NCBI RefSeq assembly: GCF_001014615.2
Contig: NZ_LBCQ02000008.1
Location: 62,001 to 126,000 of the forward strand
Source: Aquamicrobium sp. LC103
Lineage (GTDB): Bacteria > Pseudomonadota > Alphaproteobacteria > Rhizobiales > Rhizobiaceae
Length of the DNA: 64,000 nucleotides
Reading direction: 5' to 3'
Shown: piece after piece, positions 9,486 to 17,937 of the stretch
Layout: each line of letters opens with the position of its first letter
Numbering within the stretch: position 1 is the first letter of the stretch
The notes under the pieces: model-generated
Told to the model about the DNA's origin: nothing
The model's database searches: none
The model's input: only the letters and a program-made list of their open reading frames with translations
Translations under genes and position numbers: made by a program

Positions 9486-10172
9486 ATGCTACAAATCGAC
9501 GGACGATTTGCGATCGAGGATGAGCGTCAGCTGGTGACCATGTTCCTATTCGACGGTTCCGACACGGCCAGTCATACGATACTGCTTGCCCATGGCGCGG
9601 GTGCTCCGATGGACTCCGCTTCCATGACGAAAAGCGCGCAGGCGCTGGCGGCGTCGGGATCGCGCGTCGCCCGCTTCGAATTCGGCTACATGGCAAGCCG
9701 GCGAACGGGGGAAGGTCGGAAACCGCCGCCGCGTGCGGATACGCTGCGCGGGGAATATCTGGCTGCGATAGATGCGCTTGCCGCGGAGGGGTCGCTTGTC
9801 ATCGGCGGAAAATCGATGGGCGGGCGCGTGGCGAGCATGGTCGCCGACGATCTCCACGCGTCCGGCAGCATCGCCGGGTTGCTGTGCCTGGGTTATCCTT
9901 TTCATCCACCCGCCAAACCCGACCAACTGCGCACCGCCCATCTCGTCGACCTGAAAACGCCTGCGCTGATCGTACAGGGAACGCGCGACCAGTTCGGCAG
10001 CCGCGACGAGGTGACGGGCTACAGGCTATCGGAGAATATCGAATTCCTCTGGCTCGAGGACGGCGACCACGACCTCAAGCCGCGAAAGACCATCTCCGGC
10101 TTTTCGGAGGCCGATCACATGACAACGCTCACGAAAGCCGTGTCGGAGTGGATTGGAAGAATCTCGCGATAG
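9486..10172 (+). CDS. Alpha/beta hydrolase of the KANL3/Tex30-like family
   Basis: This protein of up to 228 residues has the compact alpha/beta-hydrolase layout of the KANL3/Tex30 family. It opens with ILLAHGAGAPMDS (oxyanion strand), then ARFEFGYM, a nucleophile elbow GGKSMGGR, the acid in QGTRDQFG and the catalytic His in LEDGDHDLKP. Substrates are generally unknown for this family. The start is uncertain: an in-frame ATG at 9540 (giving MFLFDGSD) would also cover the whole domain, and neither start has a strong ribosome-binding site. Its stop lies 33 bp from a convergent gene remnant on the other strand. Confidence 0.85.
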   Translation: MLQIDGRFAIEDERQLVTMFLFDGSDTASHTILLAHGAGAPMDSASMTKSAQALAASGSRVARFEFGYMASRRTGEGRKPPPRADTLRGEYLAAIDALAAEGSLVIGGKSMGGRVASMVADDLHASGSIAGLLCLGYPFHPPAKPDQLRTAHLVDLKTPALIVQGTRDQFGSRDEVTGYRLSENIEFLWLEDGDHDLKPRKTISGFSEADHMTTLTKAVSEWIGRISR

Positions 10173-10204
10173 AAACGGCGGGTGACCGCGACATTCGCCG
10201 ATTC

Positions 10205-10348
10205 TCATTGCGTCGACGTGTTCGCTTGGCCCGGCACCACGCGCCAGACCTTGTTCCCGACATCGTCCGCGACCAGAAGCGCCCCGCTGGTATGGATGGC
10301 GACGCCGACCGATGGCGATTGGAACGACAAGAGCAGCCAGCAATTTCC
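10205..10348 (-). pseudogene. C-terminal remnant of a PQQ-dependent sugar (sorbosone-type) dehydrogenase
   Basis: Reading this strand by hand, 47 codons are open between an in-frame TGA at 10349-10351 and a stop at 10205-10207. The peptide includes FQSPSVGVAIHTSGALLVAD and DVGNKVWRV. This is the last blade of soluble PQQ/sorbosone-type dehydrogenases, whose C-termini read like 'GVAVxxDGALLVADDVGNxxWRV'. No start codon or upstream part exists; the triheme cytochrome gene ends only 40 bp upstream. Such dehydrogenases often sit at exactly this place, downstream of caa3/CtaG/cytochrome genes, so I infer deletion of nearly the whole gene. Confidence 0.6.
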
Positions 10349-10388
10349 TCACCGCAGCCTCGCAGGGCTTCAAAAGGATCAAACGCCG

Positions 10389-11480
10389 TCAAGGCGTTTC
10401 GTTTTCCGGAGGAGCCTGCAATCGGGAGAAATAGGCGGCCAGAGCCTCGATATCGCCATCCGTGAGATTCTTGGCGGCATTGCGCATCAGATGATTGTAG
10501 CGCGTGCCACCGCGCATGCCGTCCCTGAAGAGTTCGAGCTGACCGGCGATGTAGTTCTCGTGCTGACCGGCGATGTTCGGATAGAGCGGATTCCGCTCGG
10601 TCCTGCCATGACACTCGAGGCAGGCCGGCACCCGCGTCTGCGATATGCCGTTTCGGGCGATCGTCTCGCCGCGCCGGTGAAGCGCTGAATCATCCTCGGT
10701 GCGGGCTGGAACGATGCGCGGCTGAGCCGCGAAATGCCGGGCAAGCTCGGGCAGGAACTCCGGTTCGACGGCGCGCGCGGGTATTTCCATGATACCGCTC
10801 GGGCGGCTGCCTTCGAGATAGGCGCTCAGGCTGGCGAGCAGATAGGTTTCGCTCTGTCCGGCAAGAACCGGCACGCTTTCCCCGCCCGCTTGTCCGTCCC
10901 GACCGTGGCAGCGGCTGCATTCGGCCAACGCCTCCTCGAAACCATATGCCCGGCCGAGCGCCGGCTCGGCATCGCCATAGGCCAGTTCCCTGTAGCGTTC
11001 CGCGTCGAGGCCGGGCAATTCACGCAGGAAAGCCACCATCGCCCACACTTCGTCGTCGCGCTCCTGCGTCGGCCATGCTGGCATGCCGGTGTATTTTACG
11101 CCGTGCTTCACGATCTGGAAGAGTTGCGGGTCCGTCCATTCGTCGACGATCCCGGCCAGGTCCGGCGGTGGCGGCAATATGCGCAAGGCGGCTGGCGAGC
11201 GGGGCTCTCCGGGCGCGCCATGGCATATCGCGCATCCGCGCGCGAAGTGGCCCGCGGCCGGTTTCAGCGCATGGCGCGGCAGTTCGTCGGGAGCCTTCAC
11301 GGCAAGCGCGTGCGTGCGAACGGAGGAGCGCATCGCGAAATGGAGGAACCATTCGGTGATCTTCCAATGCCCGCTCGATGCGGAAACGTCGAATATCCCG
11401 CTCCAGGCGAAGAGCACGGCAGCGAAGGGCAGCGCCGCGAGGCCGGTGATCAGGTGTTTGGGCTTGATCCGTATCACCAC
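10389..11480 (-). CDS. Membrane-anchored triheme cytochrome c
   Basis: This 363-residue protein has an N-terminal hydrophobic anchor (residues 8-27) and three CxxCH heme sites: C83AICH, C188SRCH and C287LECH. The first domain is a class I cytochrome c with an axial Met in YTGMPAWP. The last two form a cytochrome c4-like tandem. It should carry electrons in the periplasm to the caa3-type oxidase encoded upstream, or deliver electrons from a dehydrogenase; the adjacent PQQ-enzyme remnant suggests the original donor. It starts with GTG, either at 11480 or at 11477, and the latter overlaps the ctaG stop as GTGA, so translation is coupled. It is the last intact gene of the oxidase operon. Confidence 0.9.
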   Translation of the reverse strand: MVIRIKPKHLITGLAALPFAAVLFAWSGIFDVSASSGHWKITEWFLHFAMRSSVRTHALAVKAPDELPRHALKPAAGHFARGCAICHGAPGEPRSPAALRILPPPPDLAGIVDEWTDPQLFQIVKHGVKYTGMPAWPTQERDDEVWAMVAFLRELPGLDAERYRELAYGDAEPALGRAYGFEEALAECSRCHGRDGQAGGESVPVLAGQSETYLLASLSAYLEGSRPSGIMEIPARAVEPEFLPELARHFAAQPRIVPARTEDDSALHRRGETIARNGISQTRVPACLECHGRTERNPLYPNIAGQHENYIAGQLELFRDGMRGGTRYNHLMRNAAKNLTDGDIEALAAYFSRLQAPPENETP

Positions 11481-12136
11481 AGGGCCCTTCCGGTGTCTTC
11501 ATCTGTGTTGAGCACCCGGGCTAGCAGCGCCACTCCGCCGGCCAGATAGGTCGCCGGCCCGACCATCAGCATGATGACGCCGCCGAGTTCGAGATCCTGA
11601 CGGGCGTCGAGCACGATCCCGAAGCAGCTCACCTCGCCCGCCCCGTAGAGCGGACGCGGGCTCAAGGCGAGAAGTGCTCCGAGCAGGGTCATGTGGATCG
11701 AGGTCAGGAGCAGTCCGAACGCGCCCGCGGCATTGTGGGACGGGGAGGCGAAGGCGCGTCCAACGCCGAGGGTCGACACCCAAAGGAATATGCCGGCGGT
11801 GAGGAAGCTCGCCTGCTCCACGCTCGTCATGATACCGGAGCCCTTCGCCAGCGCGCGCAGGGCGGGAGCGTGCCAGCCCCAGACGACGATGAGCTCGACC
11901 AGCGAAGCAATGATCGGCATGGACAGCAGAAAGCTCGTTCTTCGCGTGTCACCGACCACGCGCCGCGCCCAGCGCGTGCCGCCGATCCCGATTGAAATCA
12001 GCGGGGCAGCGACGGCAACCATGCCCATATGCGCGAGCATGCGGACGGTGAACGATTCGCTCCACGGCGAGACCAGCAGGCCCGCCCAGATCGCGGCGGC
12101 GAGAACAAGCCCGGCGGTCAGCGCAAGTCGTCTCAT
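11474..12136 (-). CDS. ctaG: Cytochrome c oxidase (caa3-type) assembly protein CtaG
   Basis: This 220-residue polytopic membrane protein has the features of the caa3 CtaG family (the Bacillus-type CtaG fold, not the Cox11 type): LAHMGMVAVAAPLISIG near the N-terminus, VVWGWHAPALRAL, SIHMTLLGALLAL and a C-terminal LELGGVIMLMVG. The conserved histidines in membrane segments are thought to handle copper for the oxidase. The ATG at 12136 overlaps the stop of the preceding gene as ATGA, so I chose it over the in-frame upstream ATG at 12145. It lies in the same operon as the subunit II and I+III genes and is required for maturing that enzyme, as judged from the family and context. Confidence 0.88.
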   Translation of the reverse strand: MRRLALTAGLVLAAAIWAGLLVSPWSESFTVRMLAHMGMVAVAAPLISIGIGGTRWARRVVGDTRRTSFLLSMPIIASLVELIVVWGWHAPALRALAKGSGIMTSVEQASFLTAGIFLWVSTLGVGRAFASPSHNAAGAFGLLLTSIHMTLLGALLALSPRPLYGAGEVSCFGIVLDARQDLELGGVIMLMVGPATYLAGGVALLARVLNTDEDTGRALW

Positions 12137-12513
12137 CGCAGGCACTCCGAAACGAACAGCACCGGGAGCGCGACATAAATGACGGCGATGAAGCTCAGGC
12201 CCGAAAGCAGCAAGGTCGCGAAGCCCTGAAACAGAATGCGGTCGCGGCGCGTGGGGTCGTCATGGGGCGGGTCGTCGCTGCCGAAGCCCCATTGGCGCCA
12301 GGCAAGGAAAGCCGAAAAGGCGATCGCCGCGAGCGCCACGACGGTGATGCCGGCAATGGCCATGCGGACGGCCTCGAAGCTCACTCCGAACATGTCAGGC
12401 TTGGCGCAGAAGATCGCCGCCCCGACATAGCATAGGAGGAAATGCAGCGCCCACACGATCGGGCCGGTGAACAGCGTCCAGAAAGTTTCGACCTGTCTTG
12501 GAATGATCCGCAT
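12133..12513 (-). CDS. Small membrane protein of the caa3 oxidase operon
   Basis: This 126-residue protein has about three transmembrane helices: WTLFTGPIVWALHFLLCYVG, MAIAGITVVALAAIAFSAFL and a C-terminal LLSGLSFIAVIYVALPVLF. A short acidic loop (DDPPHDDP) lies between the second and third. It is sandwiched between the oxidase subunit I+III gene (7-bp gap) and ctaG (ATGA overlap), a position often occupied by an unnamed membrane protein in alphaproteobacterial caa3 loci. A role in oxidase assembly or as a small accessory subunit is inferred from position only. Confidence 0.82.
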   Translation of the reverse strand: MRIIPRQVETFWTLFTGPIVWALHFLLCYVGAAIFCAKPDMFGVSFEAVRMAIAGITVVALAAIAFSAFLAWRQWGFGSDDPPHDDPTRRDRILFQGFATLLLSGLSFIAVIYVALPVLFVSECLR

Positions 12514-12520
12514 CGCCGCC

Positions 12521-15028
12521 TCACAACGCTTCCGGGAAGAGGCCGATGACCGTGAAGGTGATCGCCGCGGTGATGAACAGGAAGTGCGAGTAGAGCACGG
12601 TATTCCGCAGGTCGGCGTCGTATTCCGGCGTCAGCATGCCGGCCAGGCTGCGTGCCAGGCAGTAGAGCTGCATCACCGCGCCCGCCGCCGCATGGACGAT
12701 GACCCAGATCGCGAGCAGCCAGACGATCGCGGGATAGGCATGCTCCGTCGGTTCCATGGCGCTCGACCAGGGGCCCATGAAGCCGGCGACCGAAGCCGCG
12801 ACCGTCAGCAAGAACGCCGTGACAAGGCAGATGCGCGTCGCACCGGCGGAGTTCGGCCAGCGCGCCGCCGCCATCAGGGCCCAGGCGGCGGCGAACAGTC
12901 CCAGCGCGACCAGCGGCCAGAAAATGCCGGGACCCTGAATGCCGGCGGTGAAATCCTCATGGATCGTCCAATAGAAGAAATAGCTGAACACGAGGCTTGC
13001 AAACGCCGTGCTGTCGCCGACCATGGTGATGAACATCGCCCACCACCCGGTGGAATCGGGCCCCGAGGCATAGAGCGGCAGCTTCAGGCCCAGGCCGGCA
13101 TCGCGCTGCGACTTCTCGGGGATTTCCGCGGTGCCGGTCCAAAGCCAGTAAAGCAGCGCGCAAAGGAAAGCCACGCCGGCAAGCGCCGCACCAGCCCACC
13201 AGTGAAAGGTGAGTGCGATGAAGACGGCGCCAAGCGAGAAGGCAGAGACGATCGGGACATAAGCGGTTCCGCCGACCCGTTGCACCTGCATGGGCTCGGC
13301 ATCCAGCACCGAGGTGACGATGAGCTCGCGCCGGCCCTCCTCGGCATCGGCAAGATAATATCGTCCGTCGTTGACGTCCTGGAAGAGGTCCGGTTGGTCC
13401 CAAAGCGGATAGCGGCTTTTGACGTGTGGAACGGAACGCACGCCCCAGTTCTCCTTGGGCTCGGATATCCATTCCAGCGTACCGGCGCGCCATGGATTGA
13501 CTTCGCCTGGCGGATGATTCCGCTTCGGGCGCACCGCATCGAAAACCACGACCAGCACGCCCGAGGCGAAGACGAAGGCGCCGATCGTGGAGGTGAGGTT
13601 GAGCCAGTCCCAACCTACTTCCGACGGATAGGTGAACACGCGGCGGGGCATGCCGCGCAGGCCGGTGAGATGCATGGGAAAGAACGCGACATTGAAGCCG
13701 ACGAACATCAGCCAGAAGGCGATCCGTCCGAGCCGGTCCGACAGGTGTTTCCCGTCGATCAGCGGATAATAATAATAGATTCCCGCCACCACCGGAAACA
13801 GCATGCCGCCGATCAGCACGTAATGCAGGTGTGCCACGATGAAGTAGGTATCGTGGGCCTGCCAGTCGAACGGGGCGAGCGCCACCATGACGCCCGTGAG
13901 CCCACCGATGACGAATATGGCGATGCCGCCCGTGCCGAACAGCATCGGCGTCGAGAAGATGACTTTGCCCGCGAGCATGGTTGCGATGAAGACGAAAATC
14001 TGCACCGCAGTGGGGATCGCCACCGCTTCGGAGGCCGCCGAGAAAAAGGCGAGCGAGATCTGCGGCAGGCCGGTGGCGAACATGTGGTGTACCCACAGGC
14101 CGAAGGACAGGAAACCGGTGCCGACGGCGGCGAGCACGATCCACGAATAGCCGACGATCGGGCGTTGCGCGAAGGTCGGCACGATCATCGCCATCAGCGC
14201 GATCGCGGGCAGGAATATGATGTAGACCTCGGGATGGCCGAAAATCCAGAACAGGTGCTGCCAGAGCAGCGGGTCGCCGCCGCGATCCGCGTCGAAGAAC
14301 GGCCAGTCGAACATTCGCTGCATCTCGAAGAGGATGTCTCCCGCGATGAGCGGCGGAAAGGCGAACAGGATCATGCCGGCGACAATCAGCAGATACCAGG
14401 CAAACAGCGGCATCAAATTGATGCGCATGCCCGGCGCACGGCATTTCATGATGCCGACGATGAGCTCCACGGCGGCGGCGATCGAGGCGACCTCGATGAA
14501 GGAGAGGCCGAGCAGCCAGATATCGGCGCCGATGCCGGTCATCTCCTTGTCGGTTGCAAGCGGCGGGTACATGAACCAGCCGCTCGACGGCGCCGAATTG
14601 AAGAATATCGATCCGCAGACGAAGACGCCGCCAATGAAGAAGCTCCAGAAACCGAAGGCACCGAGCCTGGGGAAGGGCAGTTCGCGCGCGCCCAGCATCG
14701 GCGGCAGCAGGAAGATCGCCACCGCCTCGAAAATCGGCACGGCGAAGAGGAACATCATCACCGTGCCATGAAGGGTGAAGGCCTGGTTGAAGAAATCCGC
14801 CGTAAGAAAGCCGTTCTCGGGCACGGCGAGCTGCACCCGCACCAGCAGCGCCAGGCAACCCGCGAACAGCATGAAGATGAACGCCGCCGAGGCGTACCAG
14901 AGGCCGACCTGGGTGTTGTTGACCGAGGTCCAGTAGCGCCAGCCCGTGGGGTTCTCCCATACCTTGCGCAGCCGCCTCGTCTGGGCTTCGAGTTCCTTGG
15001 CGGGCAGCTTGTCGGCCGGCGCGGTCAT
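12521..15028 (-). CDS. ctaD: Cytochrome c oxidase subunits I and III, fused
   Basis: This 835-residue protein combines two subunits. Residues 1-~560 are a heme-copper oxidase subunit I with the low-spin heme ligand in TLHGTVMM, the CuB His and cross-linked Tyr in GHPEVYIIF, the CuB pair in VHHMFATG, and both hemes' ligands in HDTYFIVAHLHYVL. The remaining C-terminal ~200 residues match subunit III (FITMVGDSTAFASLVFSYFFYW...YSHFLFITAAITF). The I-III fusion is typical of caa3-type enzymes. It reduces O2 to water at the inner membrane while pumping protons. Its start overlaps the subunit II stop by 4 bases (ATGA), so they are translationally coupled. Confidence 0.95.
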   Translation of the reverse strand: MTAPADKLPAKELEAQTRRLRKVWENPTGWRYWTSVNNTQVGLWYASAAFIFMLFAGCLALLVRVQLAVPENGFLTADFFNQAFTLHGTVMMFLFAVPIFEAVAIFLLPPMLGARELPFPRLGAFGFWSFFIGGVFVCGSIFFNSAPSSGWFMYPPLATDKEMTGIGADIWLLGLSFIEVASIAAAVELIVGIMKCRAPGMRINLMPLFAWYLLIVAGMILFAFPPLIAGDILFEMQRMFDWPFFDADRGGDPLLWQHLFWIFGHPEVYIIFLPAIALMAMIVPTFAQRPIVGYSWIVLAAVGTGFLSFGLWVHHMFATGLPQISLAFFSAASEAVAIPTAVQIFVFIATMLAGKVIFSTPMLFGTGGIAIFVIGGLTGVMVALAPFDWQAHDTYFIVAHLHYVLIGGMLFPVVAGIYYYYPLIDGKHLSDRLGRIAFWLMFVGFNVAFFPMHLTGLRGMPRRVFTYPSEVGWDWLNLTSTIGAFVFASGVLVVVFDAVRPKRNHPPGEVNPWRAGTLEWISEPKENWGVRSVPHVKSRYPLWDQPDLFQDVNDGRYYLADAEEGRRELIVTSVLDAEPMQVQRVGGTAYVPIVSAFSLGAVFIALTFHWWAGAALAGVAFLCALLYWLWTGTAEIPEKSQRDAGLGLKLPLYASGPDSTGWWAMFITMVGDSTAFASLVFSYFFYWTIHEDFTAGIQGPGIFWPLVALGLFAAAWALMAAARWPNSAGATRICLVTAFLLTVAASVAGFMGPWSSAMEPTEHAYPAIVWLLAIWVIVHAAAGAVMQLYCLARSLAGMLTPEYDADLRNTVLYSHFLFITAAITFTVIGLFPEAL

Positions 15029-16032
15029 TGCAGACCTTTCAGCCAGGCGGCGATCGCGCGGATATCGTCCTCCGGCAGCATGTCGAAAGGGGGCATGTGC
15101 GAGTTGGGCTTGATCCTGTCGGGTTCGGCTATGAAGCGGGCGATGTTCTCCTCGGTATTCGCCAATATGCCGGCACCGATCGTCTCGCGGGATCCGACAT
15201 GGGAAAGATCCGGCCCAACCTTGCCCGCTGCCCCCGTGCCCGCGACGGTATGGCAGGCGCCACAGCCGTGGCGCAGGAAGAGTGCGGAGCCTGCCTCCGC
15301 GACGGTCGCGGAAGGCTGCGTTCGCTCAGTCAGCCATTGCCGAAAACCATCCGGCTCCATCGCCACCGCGGAGAAGGCCATCAGCGCGTGCGAGGTGCCG
15401 CAATATTCGGCGCAAGGAGCGCGGAAGATGCCGGGCTTGATGGCAAGCAGCGACAGGCGGTTGGTCCTGCCGGGAATCATATCCATCTTTCCCCCGAGCG
15501 CCGGAATCCAGAAGGAATGGATCACGTCGGAGCTTTTCAGTTCCAGCTCGACGCGTTCGCCGACCGGCAGTCGGATCTCGTTCGCCGATGCGACTGAACC
15601 GCCCTCCGGAAGGTGGTAGATGACGTCCCACCAGAATTGCTTGCCGGTGACTTCGATCCGCATGGCGTCATCGGCCGGCTGAACGAAGGGCCGCAAGCCG
15701 GGCATCAGCCACAGCGCGTACGCCAGCAGCAAGACCAGGGCTACCGCCGGGAAGACCGCGCCTCCCCAAAGGATCAGGCGCGCGGATTCCCTCTCGCCAT
15801 GCACTTTCCGTCGCCGCCCAGTGGCATAGAGCAGAAGGGCGACGACGCCGAGCCAGATCACAGCGCCGGCGCCGGTCATCACCCAGAGCAGGATTGCGAC
15901 CAGCCGTGCCTCCTCTCCGGCGGGCTCGAGGGTCGACTGGATGCCGGCGCAGCCGACGATCGGCAAGGTCAGGATGGGGCTGAAGCGACGCATCAGCGTG
16001 CCGAATGCCGATAGCTTCTGTCGCGGCCTCAT
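15025..16032 (-). CDS. ctaC: Cytochrome c oxidase subunit II with fused cytochrome c (caa3-type)
   Basis: This 335-residue protein has two membrane helices (about 45-70 and 87-110) and a cupredoxin domain with the binuclear CuA ligands H172 (DVIHSFWIP) and C207, C211, H215, M218 (CAEYCGTSHALM). A C-terminal cytochrome c domain carries C257GACH and a distal Met (HMPPFDM). The subunit accepts electrons in the periplasm and hands them to subunit I. The in-frame ATG at 15993 would start a protein whose leader ends in IVGC, a plausible lipobox, so the true N-terminus may be there; neither start has a good ribosome-binding site. It is the first gene of the operon. Confidence 0.94.
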   Translation of the reverse strand: MRPRQKLSAFGTLMRRFSPILTLPIVGCAGIQSTLEPAGEEARLVAILLWVMTGAGAVIWLGVVALLLYATGRRRKVHGERESARLILWGGAVFPAVALVLLLAYALWLMPGLRPFVQPADDAMRIEVTGKQFWWDVIYHLPEGGSVASANEIRLPVGERVELELKSSDVIHSFWIPALGGKMDMIPGRTNRLSLLAIKPGIFRAPCAEYCGTSHALMAFSAVAMEPDGFRQWLTERTQPSATVAEAGSALFLRHGCGACHTVAGTGAAGKVGPDLSHVGSRETIGAGILANTEENIARFIAEPDRIKPNSHMPPFDMLPEDDIRAIAAWLKGLQ

Positions 16033-16310
16033 ATGGTCCCGATACCCCGCGATCCGGTACGGAAAACGGAGAGCCGCTTCGGGGCGTCGAGACGGAGCCG
16101 CGGGGCGGTCAATTCATTCGGGACATTGGAAACAGCGGGTGAAACGAGCATATTTTCCTCTCCGAAGAGTGAACCATCAAACCGAGAGATAGTTCCGACC
16201 CGCCGCTCGCACGTTCAGCGTTCGGGGTTTCGAATGAACGCACTCGTGACGTGATCGAATGGTCGAGGAACGGCTTGTTCGAAGCCGCAATTGCGAGCCT
16301 GCTTCCGACA

Positions 16311-16336
16311 GGAACCACTGCACGGGCTCCATCGTT
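16311..16336 (+). promoter_or_regulatory. EcfG-type (general stress) promoter
   Basis: GGAACC at 16311-16316 and CGTT at 16333-16336 are separated by 16 bp. This is the consensus of the alphaproteobacterial general-stress sigma factor EcfG (GGAAC-N16/17-CGTT). It ends 29 bp before the DUF6766 gene's ATG at 16366. No other gene is close enough to be its target. Confidence 0.7.
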
Positions 16337-16365
16337 TCCGACGAGGGGGAAAACAGGAGCAGGCG

Positions 16366-16773
16366 ATGTCGAAGATCTCCTTAATGCGCGCCTACGGCTA
16401 TGCGTGGATCACGCTCGGATTGTTTTTCTTCAGCCTCGCGGGGCACTGGATATTCGGCTGGTTCGCCTTCGTTCAGGAGCAGACCGCGCATGGCCAGGCG
16501 ATAGAAGTCGGCCCCTATATGGTGGAAATTCTTCGGGACACTTTCGAGAACTGGCAATCCGAATTCCTGCAACTCCTCTGGCAGGTCGGCGGATTGGCCT
16601 TTTTCCTGTTTCTGGGGTCGCCGCAATCCAAGGAAGGATCGGACCGGCTCGAGGCCAAGATCGACGTGATCCTGCGTCGTGTCGATCCGAAGGACGGCGA
16701 GGGGGTCATCAAGGAGTTGGATGAGCGATACAGCGGCCGGCACACGGATCAACCGGAGGCGCATGCGGGCTGA
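16366..16773 (+). CDS. DUF6766-like small membrane protein
   Basis: This 135-residue protein has two membrane helices (YAWITLGLFFFSLAGHWIF and LLWQVGGLAFFLFLGS) separated by a loop containing the DUF6766 hallmark FENWQSEFLQ. The cytoplasmic tail after GSPQSKEGSDRLEAK is charged. The function of this family is unknown. The ATG at 16366 is preceded by AGGAGCAGG, which sets the start, and by a textbook EcfG-type promoter, so it is probably a general-stress gene. It converges on the EcfG-like sigma factor gene only 15 bp away. Confidence 0.8.
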   Translation: MSKISLMRAYGYAWITLGLFFFSLAGHWIFGWFAFVQEQTAHGQAIEVGPYMVEILRDTFENWQSEFLQLLWQVGGLAFFLFLGSPQSKEGSDRLEAKIDVILRRVDPKDGEGVIKELDERYSGRHTDQPEAHAG

Positions 16774-16788
16774 TGGCCCGATGGTTGT

Positions 16789-17373
16789 CTATCGCGATTT
16801 GATCCTGATCCTGAGCGAGGCGACGGGGTGGCTTTCGAAGCGCTCGACGCTCGCCGGCGTCGAGACCTCGTCGAGTTCCTTCAGGAGCCGGGCGCGCGCG
16901 CGGTTGAGGCGGCTCTTGATCGTGCCCATCGGGCAGTCGAAAATCTCCGAGGCCTCCTCGTAGCTGACGCCGAGCACGCCGATCAGCATGATCACCTCGC
17001 GCTGCTCCTGCGGCAGCCGGTGGATGGCGGCCTGCATCTCGCGGCCGCGCGCCGACCACTCCTGGGTGGCGTCGGTGGCGGGCCGGCTGGAAACGCACTC
17101 GGCGCTGCCCGGCGCCTCGCGCGCCGCGATCCTGACGCGGGTGTAGAAGGTGTTGCGCATGATCGTGAACAGCCACGATTTCATGCTGGTGCCGGGATGG
17201 AACTGGTGGATGTTGGCGAGCCCCTTGGTCAGGGTTTCCTGGACGAGATCGTCGGCATCGTTGATGTCGCGGCAGAAGGTCCTGGCGAAAGCGCGCAATG
17301 CCGGAATCAGACGCACGATCTCGCTGTTGGAAGCGTCGCGGCCATAACCGTCTTGTCCCGGTACCGATGGCAC
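16789..17373 (-). CDS. ECF sigma factor, EcfG-like (ECF15 group)
   Basis: This 194-residue protein has sigma region 2 (LRAFARTFCRDINDADDLVQETLTKG...MKSWLFTIMRNTFYTRVR) and region 4 (LPQEQREVIMLIGVLGVSYEEASEIFDCPMGTIKSRLNRAR). The wording closely follows the EcfG/RpoE2 general-stress sigma factors of Hyphomicrobiales. No NepR anti-sigma or PhyR gene is adjacent, so it looks like one of the EcfG paralogues these bacteria often carry. I chose the GTG at 17373 because GAGGAGG lies just upstream; a TTG at 17403 is in frame but unsupported. An EcfG-like promoter about 60 bp upstream suggests autoregulation or control by the main EcfG. Confidence 0.88.
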   Translation of the reverse strand: MPSVPGQDGYGRDASNSEIVRLIPALRAFARTFCRDINDADDLVQETLTKGLANIHQFHPGTSMKSWLFTIMRNTFYTRVRIAAREAPGSAECVSSRPATDATQEWSARGREMQAAIHRLPQEQREVIMLIGVLGVSYEEASEIFDCPMGTIKSRLNRARARLLKELDEVSTPASVERFESHPVASLRIRIKSR

Positions 17374-17435
17374 GGGGTTACCTCCTCGATCAGGAAAGAA
17401 CAATCCCGCGCCGCAAACCTCAACCCACGTCTCTT

Positions 17436-17460
17436 AATGAACCCGGTCCACGGGAGTTCC
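17436..17460 (-). promoter_or_regulatory. EcfG-like promoter of the sigma factor gene
   Basis: On the minus strand GGAAC (17460-17456) is followed after 16 bp by CATT (17439-17436), one mismatch from the EcfG -10 element CGTT. It lies about 60 bp upstream of the GTG start at 17373. Confidence 0.45.
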
Positions 17461-17668
17461 ATCGCAGACGGAAAAAGATGGGCCGGTGGCCCCTGTTCTT
17501 GCCGCACTCGTCGGCGCTCCCCGTTAGCGAGATGAAGGGGTGATCCGCCTCGCTGGAATGGTCGCGTCGCATCCCGTCTTATTACCCGTGCGCGGGTCCT
17601 CGGTTTGCCGCCCTTGGCGTCACACGCAAATTCGGTTCCCCGTCCCGAGCAACTTTAGAATTCCTTAT

Positions 17669-17687
17669 CTCTATCGAATTGGTAGAG
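17669..17687. promoter_or_regulatory. Imperfect palindrome upstream of the sulfonate-type ABC operon
   Basis: CTCTATCGAATTGGTAGAG pairs at 7 of 9 positions about its centre and is embedded in an AT-rich stretch (TTAT...AATAA). It is the only striking element in the otherwise featureless ~320 bp between the sigma factor gene and the first ORF of the transporter operon. It is probably an operator; the regulator is not in view. Confidence 0.35.
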
Positions 17688-17727
17688 TTAATAAGATGCG
17701 CCTGTCAGCCGACGTCGGGAGATCCTT

Positions 17728-17937
17728 ATGGCAGGTGAGATGAGATTTGGCGCTTTCCTTCCGCAAGAGAGCAGCATCTGGCCGCAGGGCGGCGTCCTGT
17801 TCCGCGTTTCGTACGAACGGTGGCTGGCGCTGCGCCAGAAAGACCGGCCCGCCTCGCACGACAAGCCGATGGACGGACGCGTCGGCGCTCGGACAGGCAC
17901 CTCGATTGCCCTTCGAGGCGAGAGGGCGAGGCGATGA
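17728..17937 (+). CDS. Small ORF leading the sulfonate-type ABC operon (uncertain)
   Basis: This 69-codon ORF starts at an ATG preceded by GGGAGA and ends in ATGA overlapping the permease start, both marks of a translated leader gene. The peptide begins MAGEMRFGAFLPQ, which recalls the N-terminus of LLM-type flavin monooxygenases. The rest (RVSYERWLALRQKDRPASHD) resembles nothing I recognise and ends Arg-rich. It may be a genuine small protein, a translational coupler, or the eroded 5' end of a lost monooxygenase gene. Confidence 0.35.
   Translation: MAGEMRFGAFLPQESSIWPQGGVLFRVSYERWLALRQKDRPASHDKPMDGRVGARTGTSIALRGERARR

Noticed and set aside
12467-15619. Very long open frame on the plus strand (1050 codons)
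   Set aside because: It is the antisense shadow of the subunit I+III and II genes. The translation is charged, low-complexity and repetitive in Arg/Glu/His, with no domain features, while the minus strand has all oxidase ligands.
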